This document shows positions 53,394 to 61,500 of a stretch of 64,000 nucleotides of DNA, piece by piece (the first letter of the stretch is position 1; each line of letters begins with the position of its first letter). A program made the position numbers and the translations under genes. Below the pieces are notes generated by a model. It did not search any database. It saw only the letters and a list, made by a program, of their open reading frames with translations, and was not told the origin of the DNA. This stretch comes from Fontivita pretiosa. Lineage in GTDB: Bacteria > Planctomycetota > Phycisphaerae > Tepidisphaerales > Tepidisphaeraceae. The stretch lies in assembly GCF_050410795.1 (NCBI RefSeq), contig NZ_CP191258.1, forward strand, positions 3,844,001 through 3,908,000, given 5' to 3'.

Positions 53394-54326
53394 GTGACTT
53401 GTGTGCGATCTATGCCTGGTTCACCGGCCACCTGCATTCGGCAGATCAACCGACGGTCAGCTTCGGCCGTGCGCCACAACGCGTTCACCATGCTCGAACT
53501 GATCGTGGTGATTGTGGTGATCATGATCCTGGCGGGCATCCTGCTGTACAGCCTGCGGGCAATTACCGGAGGTGGGCGCGAGGGTCAGACCCGCGTGCTG
53601 CTGGAAAACGCCGCCGGATTGCTTGCTGAACTCGATGCCACCGCCAGGCTTGGCACGGCCAACCGTCCCGCTCAGTGGTGGTGGAAGCCGGCCAGTGGTA
53701 ACGCGGTCGTCATTACCCCAAACCCGGCCGACCCGGACCATGAGAGCCTTGATTTCTGGCGTCGCACCAATCAGGACAGCAGCCTGCGACCGCTGCCCAT
53801 CCGTGCGCCGGGCCTCGTGAGCGAGGGCAGCCCCGAGCGTGGCGATCCGAATGACCCGCAGAACAGGCCCCCGCATGCGGCGATTGCCAATACCGCCATC
53901 GCGTTTTCCAAACTCCTGAGCGTTCCTGCGAACCGGCAGAAGTTTCAGGGCATCTCTGCTCAGCGTCAGCTCAAGCTGTACAACAAGGATGACATGAGCA
54001 AAACCAACCTGATCGACGAGAGCAAGCTTCCCCCGGTTCTGCTGGATGCTTGGAACAATCCGATCATCTTTGTTCCCGCCGCGGGACTGGAGGTGGGGCT
54101 CAGCATCGATGGGAAAACGCAACGGAGGGTAATCACCAGCTCGAAAGTCCGTCGTCCACCGGATGATCCTCAGACCCCGGAGTACGCCTCGGATGTGGAT
54201 CGTCCGTTTTTCGCTTCAGCAGGCCCGGATGGTATCTTCGGCGCGATGCCCGGCCCCGACGGCGTGTTAGGCACCGACGACGACGTGGCCGGCGGCGACG
54301 ACAACCTCTACTCGTTTGAGCAATGA
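53394..54326 (+). CDS. Pseudopilin 4
   Basis: 310 residues from GTG 53394 with a clear AAGGAG 6 nt upstream. The leader (about 30 residues, ending AVRHNA) precedes FTMLELIVVIVVIMILAGIL. The C-terminal SAGPDGIFG...GVLGTDDDVAGGDDNLYSFE contains a duplicated GspG-like calcium motif. The 169-bp gap before it holds two small palindromes (53265-53282 and GGTCTT-AC-AAGACC). The stop overlaps the next start (ATGA). Confidence 0.85.
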   Translation: MTCVRSMPGSPATCIRQINRRSASAVRHNAFTMLELIVVIVVIMILAGILLYSLRAITGGGREGQTRVLLENAAGLLAELDATARLGTANRPAQWWWKPASGNAVVITPNPADPDHESLDFWRRTNQDSSLRPLPIRAPGLVSEGSPERGDPNDPQNRPPHAAIANTAIAFSKLLSVPANRQKFQGISAQRQLKLYNKDDMSKTNLIDESKLPPVLLDAWNNPIIFVPAAGLEVGLSIDGKTQRRVITSSKVRRPPDDPQTPEYASDVDRPFFASAGPDGIFGAMPGPDGVLGTDDDVAGGDDNLYSFEQ

Positions 54327-55294
54327 CGATGAGCGAGAGTGGTCAGTGGTCAGTGATCAGGGATCAGTTCAACAGGCACGGCGGCCGCGCGCCGCATCGC
54401 GCCGCGACACTGGCCAGCGGCCACCGCTCACTGGCCACTGCCTTCTCCATGACCGAGCTGCTCATCGTCATCGGGATCATCGTGCTGGTGCTGGCGGTGG
54501 CGATGCCGGCGTTCAACCTCATCACCGGCACCAAGAGCAATGAGATGGCCATCAACCAGATCAGCGCTTTTCTCGCCCGCGCCCGAAATGAGGCGATCGG
54601 CCTGCAGCAGTATCGCGGCGTCTTCTTCTACCTGGACCCGCGCAACTTCCGGGTGACCATGGCGCTGGTAGGGCAGGCGGAACGCGGAACTCCACCGTAT
54701 CAAGTCGATCTATACCTGGATCTCGTCGGTGGTGACACTCAACCACTGCCCAAGGGGGTCGGTGTTCAATTCATTGACGACGGCGGCAGCGTGGCAGCCG
54801 GAAACCTCAACGATCGCTACATCGGCTTTAACAACGTCAACGGCCATCGTCAGGCGAAGAACCCACCGAATGATCAAAATGGCATATTGCGCGTGCGCTA
54901 CGGAGGAGTGATCCTTTTCGACAGCACCGGCAAGGTTGCTCACCGCAGCTACGCCTTGCTGTGCAAGAACGGGCTCGAGTACACGGCCATGGGCCGGCTT
55001 CTCTACAACGACAACCTTTTTGATCGGAACCTTGCTCGTGATGTTGTCCCAGTTGACATATTGACGACACCCGAGCTTGCCCTCCGTTCACAACTCGGCT
55101 TCGTGCTGTTCGATCTGGATGCGTTCAAGAACCAGTTCGGCGGCGACAACGCGCTGGGCGACTGGCAGATCACCCGGAAGATCACCCCCAGCGCCTACGC
55201 CGCCACCGAGGCGCCCGAGGAGCAATGGCTCGACGCCAACGCCGTTCCGGTGCTGATCAACCGCTACAACGGCACCATCGTCAAAGGCGAATGA
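54323..55294 (+). CDS. Pseudopilin 5 (GspH-like)
   Basis: 323 residues from ATG 54323, overlapping the previous stop. The first 42 residues are encoded by the AGTGGTC repeat region. The pilin segment FSMTELLIVIGIIVLVLAVA starts about residue 42. The following LITGTKSNEMAINQISAFLA RARNEAIG region resembles GspH/FimT minor pseudopilins. The rest is a beta-rich globular domain. Translational coupling to pseudopilin 4 is likely. Confidence 0.83.
   Translation: MTMSESGQWSVIRDQFNRHGGRAPHRAATLASGHRSLATAFSMTELLIVIGIIVLVLAVAMPAFNLITGTKSNEMAINQISAFLARARNEAIGLQQYRGVFFYLDPRNFRVTMALVGQAERGTPPYQVDLYLDLVGGDTQPLPKGVGVQFIDDGGSVAAGNLNDRYIGFNNVNGHRQAKNPPNDQNGILRVRYGGVILFDSTGKVAHRSYALLCKNGLEYTAMGRLLYNDNLFDRNLARDVVPVDILTTPELALRSQLGFVLFDLDAFKNQFGGDNALGDWQITRKITPSAYAATEAPEEQWLDANAVPVLINRYNGTIVKGE
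54329..54445. repeat. Inverted short-word array (AGTGGYC family)
   Basis: Left arm GAGTGGTCAGTGGTCAGTG then ATCAGGGATCAG; right arm CCAGCGGCCACCGCTCACTG then GCCACTGCC. It uses the same word as 511-581 and 58540-58573. It lies inside the reading frame of pseudopilin 5 before its pilin motif. Confidence 0.6.
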
Positions 55295-55299
55295 AGATG

Positions 55300-55404
55300 G
55301 ATTTGCGATTTTCGATTTGCGATTTTCGATTTGACGCGCCGCACGCCGCGCCAGCACCGGGCCGCGCGCTGCGATCGTCCATCGCCAGTCGCCAATCGCC
55401 AATG
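55300..55404. repeat. Inverted array with 14-bp tandem (GATTTGCGATTTTC)
   Basis: GATTTGCGATTTTC occurs twice exactly in tandem (55300-55327) plus a partial third copy to 55333. The right arm (55376-55404) contains CCATCGCCAGTCGCCAATCG then CCAATG, the reverse complement of GATTGGCGATTGGCGA-type words. It begins within 6 nt of the pseudopilin 5 stop and ends at the ATG of pseudopilin 6. Confidence 0.65.
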
Positions 55405-56580
55405 CGCCGCGGCTTTTCCTTCACCGAGGTCATGTTCGCCGTGATCATCCTGGGCATCGGGTTCATCATGGTGGCGGCGATCTTCCCGGTGGCGATCCAG
55501 CAGGCCAAGAGCACCACCGAGGAGACCAACGCCGCCTCGATCGCCCTGGCCGCCAGCGATTTCACCTCCCGGCTGGCACTGTCGAAGTTTTCGTTCTATC
55601 CCACAGACCCGCAGTACCGTGCGCAAGGATCGCCCCTGCTGGCGAGCGATTTGCTGTTGGCTGTGGGAAGGAGCGGCACGAACATTGTGCCGCCGCTACC
55701 CCCTCAGGCCACCGCCGTGCAGAACGTGACACCGATGTTGACGATAGCCAGAGGACAGTCACGTATGATCCGCGGAACTGTTGCAGCGCTGGGCGATCGT
55801 CGCATCATGGAAGAGCTGGGGGGAACCCACGAGTACCCGTTGCGATCGACAACGTGGAATGCGGTGCGTGGCAACCTGATCCTTGCCGCCGACCCGCGCT
55901 ATGCGTGGATCGTACTCTACAGACGCGATCGAACCTACCGTAATACGGATCCGCTCAACGATCGCGAGATCGACAAGCCTGAGGTGATCAAGGACGATTC
56001 GCCTCTGGCTCAGGTCTTCCTCTTCGCGGTCCAGGCGCGGAACACCGCGACGTTCACGCAGGCCGACATCACCGATTGGTCGCGACCGTATCAACCCTAC
56101 GACCGGGTGGCCAATCTTCAACCTCGACCGGTTGCGGTGAAGATTACCTCTGATGGTGACGGGAACGTGGTGGACCAGGTGATACAGATCGGACAATGGG
56201 TGCCTCCCGGCCTGAGCCCCGCTGACACGCAGGATTATCCCAACGCCGCGGTCGAGGGGGCCTACATCATCATCGCCGACGATCGTCCCGACTTGGCGGC
56301 GGATGATGTGAATCGAGGGCGATTCAACGGCCGGATCTATCGCATAGGTGTGCAGCGCACCGACCTGGGTCCAAACTTCTGGGAGCTAGCGCCCGGATCA
56401 GAGTTCGTGCCGGAGCCGGACCCGGACGGCACCGGTCCGCTGACTGCCATCAACGGGTTCGATGCCGTCAACGCTTTCATCATCGGCCGCGGGTACACCA
56501 ATCCGGCCGATCCCCGCCAGGGCCACAGTGGTCCCAGCATGGCCATCAGTGCGTACACGACGTTTGTGAGAGTGAACTAG
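55402..56580 (+). CDS. Pseudopilin 6 (GspI-like)
   Basis: 392 residues from ATG 55402, giving the canonical leader MRRG before FSFTEVMFAVIILGIGFIMV. ATGs at 55291/55297 would add 35 or more residues encoded by the junction repeat. The pattern resembles minor pseudopilins (GspI: FTLxEVLVAxxI). The body (ASIALAASDFTSRLALSKFS and beyond) is a large globular domain, longer than typical GspI of about 120. No ribosome-binding site precedes 55402, so the start is uncertain. Confidence 0.83.
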   Translation: MRRGFSFTEVMFAVIILGIGFIMVAAIFPVAIQQAKSTTEETNAASIALAASDFTSRLALSKFSFYPTDPQYRAQGSPLLASDLLLAVGRSGTNIVPPLPPQATAVQNVTPMLTIARGQSRMIRGTVAALGDRRIMEELGGTHEYPLRSTTWNAVRGNLILAADPRYAWIVLYRRDRTYRNTDPLNDREIDKPEVIKDDSPLAQVFLFAVQARNTATFTQADITDWSRPYQPYDRVANLQPRPVAVKITSDGDGNVVDQVIQIGQWVPPGLSPADTQDYPNAAVEGAYIIIADDRPDLAADDVNRGRFNGRIYRIGVQRTDLGPNFWELAPGSEFVPEPDPDGTGPLTAINGFDAVNAFIIGRGYTNPADPRQGHSGPSMAISAYTTFVRVN

Positions 56581-56690
56581 CAGAAGGATGAAGGCAACAG
56601 GATGAAGCAACAGCGACTTGGGTTTGGTGAAAGTGGAGACAGGCCGCGATCAGTCGGCTGCGCTGCCACCTCATCTTTTATCCTCCGCGC
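56580..56690. repeat. Inverted short-word array (GGATGAAGG family)
   Basis: Left arm GAAGGATGAAGGCAACAGG then ATGAAGC; right arm CATCTTTTATCCTCC (reverse complement GGAGGATAAAAGATG). The ATG of pseudopilin 7 (56602) lies within the left arm. The same word occurs in the right arm at 52526-52665 and at 63172-63194. Confidence 0.6.
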
Positions 56691-58539
56691 CTTCACCCTC
56701 GTGGAGCTGATGATCTCCATCGCCCTGATGCTGCTGCTGATGGCGGGCGTGAACCTGATCTTCCGGATGACCGGACAGGCGGTGGGGGCGGGGCAGACGC
56801 TCTCGGAGATCACCCGCAATGCCCAGGCTGCCCAGGCCGTCATGCAGCGCGATTTCTCCGCCGCCGTCGTGAAAGACGCCCCGGCGATCATCCTGGTCTC
56901 GCGCACTCAACCGGCGTTCCGCAACCGCGCCGATCAGGAGTCGGACCGCAACTATGATCCGAGCGGCATGCTCGCCAGCCCAACCGATTTGAACCAGCGC
57001 CTGCGAGTGATGAAGCAGGTGCTCGATGTCGATTTGGACAGCAACAATCTCGACGGCGAGTCCACTGTACCCGGCGAGGTCATCTCCTCGGCCACCTACA
57101 ACCACCGCAATCACCGCATCGACATCCTTTCGTTCTTTGTCAGCGATCTGATCCGGCGACAGACCGGCAACGATGGCTCACTGATTGCCGACCAGGCTTC
57201 CAGCGAAGGGTGGATCTGGTATGGACACCTGTGGCTGCCGGATGCGAGCTTTCAGTACCCCGCGCCTTTGAGCCTCACGATACCGAGCCAGACTTTTCCG
57301 GGGCAGGGCACGGCCGACACCAATCCGCACAACTTCTACGCGACGCAATGGATCCTTGGCCGGGCGGCGATCGCGCTGGTGGAGCCGGATCGCTCGACGA
57401 ATCCTCCGGTGATCCTGGACCGAAACAACATCCCGCAGGACTACCTCAGCTTCGATGAGACCAATCCTGGCTGGAATCCGAGCATGTCGCGCGTGCAGCA
57501 GCGATTGCCGCTGGCGCCGCTACAGACCTGGACGCTGCCCACCGATCTTCAGGGGACCGGGGGAACAGCGCCGGCCAATGCCCAGCTTCAGATGTCCCGC
57601 TATGACCTGGCCGGGACATCGATCGCAACCATGAAGTCGCAGTTGGAGGATTTCGCGAATACCTACGGCTGGAATCGCGCGTGGTGGACGCTGCTCATGT
57701 CGTCCAATGCCTTGCCGAATCCCCTCAACCAGGGACTTCTGACCGGCGGTCGTTTCCAGACTGTTCCGTACCTGGTCAAGCCCGTTAGCGCGGCCAGCTA
57801 CGCAAAGCTGGCGCCGATCTTCCTGCCCGGATGCACGCAGTTCATCGTCGAATACGCAGGCGATTTCGTCCGGCAGAACCGGAATTCCTGGGATTACCAG
57901 GACAGCGGCGTTGACGAGGAGGCGGGCGTTTTTGGGGACGTGCTGGACGCCTGCATCGACCCGAGCGATCCCTCCGCTTATAACGATGCCGGCACAGATG
58001 GCGAGATTGACTTCATTGTCGATTTTCTGGACAGCAACAACAACGGGATACCCGACACCCCCAACGAACTGGCCACCGCGCGCAAGCGCATTCGCTGGTA
58101 CGGCTTTCCCCGCGACGTGGCGGGCAGCCCGACAGGCGGGCCGGACGGACACATCGACGGCAATGATGGCACTTCGCCGATTCGTGCCAGCCATTTGCGC
58201 GATGTCGTACCCCTGCGAGATGTCATACAGACGCTGGCGCCTTACAAGGGCGGGAACAATCGCGTTGCGCCCTTCGAGCGCTTCTACGGGGTGCAGTGGA
58301 CCGCGGACCCGAGCCGCGGCATTCCGCCGCGGGTACCGTTCAACCAACTTCCGCGACTGCGCGACTACGCCGCGACGACACCCCCCAACGTCGTTACCCC
58401 GCTTCATGATTACACCTGCGCCTGGGGACCCCGTGACCGCATCAAGCCTTCGATGATCCGGATCACCATCGTCCTGGACGATCCCAATGGCCGGCTCGGG
58501 GAGGGCCAGACGTTTGAATACGTGTTCAAGCTACAGTAG
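56602..58539 (+). CDS. Pseudopilin 7 (GspJ-like, large)
   Basis: The protein is 645 residues. The long leader (about 30 residues, repeat-encoded) is followed by FTLVELMISIALMLLLMAGV. ITRNAQAAQAVMQRDFSAAV then matches the GspJ/PulJ pattern of an amphipathic helix near the N-terminus. The body is three times the usual GspJ length, with a segment YNDAGTDGEIDFIVDFLDSN and GNDGTSPIRA that looks like calcium-binding loops. Precedes the GspK-like gene by 54 nt. Confidence 0.84.
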   Translation: MKQQRLGFGESGDRPRSVGCAATSSFILRAFTLVELMISIALMLLLMAGVNLIFRMTGQAVGAGQTLSEITRNAQAAQAVMQRDFSAAVVKDAPAIILVSRTQPAFRNRADQESDRNYDPSGMLASPTDLNQRLRVMKQVLDVDLDSNNLDGESTVPGEVISSATYNHRNHRIDILSFFVSDLIRRQTGNDGSLIADQASSEGWIWYGHLWLPDASFQYPAPLSLTIPSQTFPGQGTADTNPHNFYATQWILGRAAIALVEPDRSTNPPVILDRNNIPQDYLSFDETNPGWNPSMSRVQQRLPLAPLQTWTLPTDLQGTGGTAPANAQLQMSRYDLAGTSIATMKSQLEDFANTYGWNRAWWTLLMSSNALPNPLNQGLLTGGRFQTVPYLVKPVSAASYAKLAPIFLPGCTQFIVEYAGDFVRQNRNSWDYQDSGVDEEAGVFGDVLDACIDPSDPSAYNDAGTDGEIDFIVDFLDSNNNGIPDTPNELATARKRIRWYGFPRDVAGSPTGGPDGHIDGNDGTSPIRASHLRDVVPLRDVIQTLAPYKGGNNRVAPFERFYGVQWTADPSRGIPPRVPFNQLPRLRDYAATTPPNVVTPLHDYTCAWGPRDRIKPSMIRITIVLDDPNGRLGEGQTFEYVFKLQ

Positions 58540-58573
58540 TGGCCAGTGGCCGATGGTCACTGACTACTGGACA
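58540..58573. repeat. Short-word array (AGTGGYC family) before GspK-like gene
   Basis: GGCCAGTGGCCGATGGTCAC then TGACTACTGGAC: three or four variants of AGTGGCC/AGTGGTC with both orientations represented. It fills most of the 54-nt gap between pseudopilin 7 and the GspK-like gene. Confidence 0.6.
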
Positions 58574-58593
58574 TCCCGAACAATGACCATGCC

Positions 58594-61500
58594 ATGCTCA
58601 AGCTGTTTTCTCCAGCCGTCGGCATCCTGAATCGCATTCAGCGGCGATATGCGCAGGCCCGGCCCGGGTCGGTGCTGATCCTGGTTGTCGTGCTGGTGGT
58701 GCTGCTGGCGCTACTGGGCACGGCATTGCTTTCGACCACGCGCAACGACCGCTACACCGCCGCCCAGAACACCAGCAACACCCAGATCAGCCTGCTGGTG
58801 GAAGCGGTGAAGACGATGGCGCAGGCGATGGTGGCCGACGACCTGTTCGGCGTACCCCCGGGCGGCAGCAGCACCGCCTACCGTCCGCCCGACGAGACCG
58901 CCCAGATCGGCGAGCCGGATTACAAGCACTACGACTCGTCGCTGGCAGATCTGTATCTGGCGGATCGGGCGCCGAAGCTGATCACGACTTTGGGCAATCA
59001 GATCATCGCGTGGCATGGAGTAACGTGGCCCGCGATGACCAGCACCAGCGGCCGCGCATTCGACAGCCCCGATCCTGACTCAAATTTGCGTCTGATCACC
59101 CTCATCACCGACTGGAGCGCCACGAGAAGCTACAAGAAAGGGGAGGTGGTCCGTACCACGGGTGGATGCTTTGTCAACTTGACCGGGGCGAACTTCGCAA
59201 CCGACTTGGACGCGGCGACCGGGAAGCTCAAGGCGCCGAACTGGCGGCAGACACAGGGCAAGGACTCGTTCGTTCTCGCACCGGCGTACAAGACCATCGC
59301 GGGGAGGATCTATCCGGCGCTGGTTCGACTGAACCTGGACCTGATAAACACGCTGAACGATCCCAACGCGATGGTCGGCCCGTTCATTGCCGCCGATGCC
59401 GATGGCGATGGCATCGCTGATTCGGGCCTGTTCAGGCTGAACGTGAACATCGAGGGCGTGGAGTACTACGGCGCCATCCGCATCGTGGACAACTCCGCGG
59501 CGGTCAATGTCAATACTGCGTTCAGCCGTCACAGCGATGCCACTGCCAACAGATTGGTGGACGCGTTCAACCAGGCGGATTTCGGAACGCCGGGAAATCC
59601 CGCCAACATCGGCGCCGCTAATCTGGGGATGTTCAAGTCGCACGTGGGGCTGCTCGAACTGCTCTTCGAGAACAGCGGATCCTTTGCCAACGCCTGGCGT
59701 GAGACACTTTCATTGATGTACAGCCGCACCGGCGATACATCAGCCTTCTTCGATGGCACCCCGTTTGAGGATCCCAGCACCGGATCGGGTACGAATGCCA
59801 CCCCGCGCAGCGACTTCATCTACCGCACGCGCGGCGATCTGTGGGAGCACCAGTTAGCCACGCGACTCCAAAACCCCGGTTACAACACGCAACGCATCAA
59901 GTTCTCACCTTTCTCGATGGTTGATCAGTTAGCGCTGGCATACCGGCAGACGCTGGTGCACGCGGATACGGGGCTGTCCCGATTCGAGTCGGCGATGCTC
60001 AACGCGCCGGCAGCCAATGGCATCGAGTCGGTTTCGTTGTTCGACCGAAGCGTGATTCCGGCTCGCTCATGGCTTCAGCTCAATCCGCCGTTTGCGCCCA
60101 ACGAGATCTCCCGGTGGTTCGACCTGTGCTTCAACCATGAGCGCGTTGGCGGCAACATCACTATTCCCGGTGTGGGCATATCACCTCTGACGCTCGACCC
60201 GACTCAACCCCGGGCGCTGCGCTCACTGCTGACCACGCACAACGCCGTGGCCAACCTGGCGCCGCGGCATGACATGGAATTGACCGACTCGCGGCGAATC
60301 CCGCCCGAGAACAAGATCGATATGCCGGTTACGGATACGAATCTGGCGGCCGCGCCGCCGGACCCCCGGCTCAAGACCGACCTGATGCCCAATCACAGCA
60401 AGCCGGGCAGCGTACGCACGCCGGCCAGGACGAACATCAACACCGCTCCGTTCGGCGAGCTGTGGCGGGCGTTCTGGGAAGTGATGGTGGACCAGTCCAC
60501 GCACGAGGGCACGCCCTTCGGCACGCCCATCACCCCAGCGTCAGTGCCGCAGCGGGAGAACACCATCAGCAAGCTATGGGATGGCAATCGCTTTTCCAAC
60601 GACAATAACGGAAGCTCCATTAAAGACGGGGCATTCCCATTCTTGACCGATCCAAACAATTTCCATCAGCAGCGGATGTTCCGTTCGTCAATCCGCGACT
60701 TTCACGTCAATGCCTCCCACCAGTTCCGCGCCCATCAGCAACTGCTGCTGCGTGCTGCTCTGGCCGCGGTCAATGCCGAGGATCTGCGGGATTCCGATCT
60801 GTACACAGTGACACACCGCATGATCCATCTGGAGCTGGATCGTGGTGGGTCAGTGGTGGCCAAAGTCCATGTCTTTGGGACCGAGCGACAACCGTTCATC
60901 ACCGAGGTTTTCGTCAGCACGGACATCACCTCGACGGACACTGAAACAGGTTCGCCCAACGACAACGGACTTGGCACCGGTGGATATGGTTACGTGGCCA
61001 TCGAGCTGTATAACCCATATCCCGACGAGATCGACATCAGCGGCTGGGCGATTGCGATCATCGACCGCCGCCGAACTGACGCAGGCGATGCGCATCCCAA
61101 TGGCAGTTATCCGCTGCGGTACTTCCTGCTTCATCCCGGTGGTCCGAAGTTCACTGACAGCAACAAGTACGATCCCGTGACGGAGGCGCCGTGGGTCTTC
61201 CCACCGGGAACAACGATCCCCGGGCACAGCTTCGCCGTGCTGGAGAATGAGGGAGCGTCGGCGCCGAACATGATCAAGGTGCCCAGTGGCGTGCGCATCA
61301 AGGTGCCGAACCTGCACTGGGTGATCAATGGCCCGGACGCCGATCCGTATTGGGAGTCGCGCGGCGGGGAGTTTGTGTTGTTGCGACCGGCCGGGCCGCG
61401 GAATCCGGCCTCGCCCAATCGTCGGCTGGAGGCAGGCGAGTGGGCGCCGGTGGATTGCTTTGACTTTACCGGGATCTTTAACGCCCGCCGATCTGTCGAA

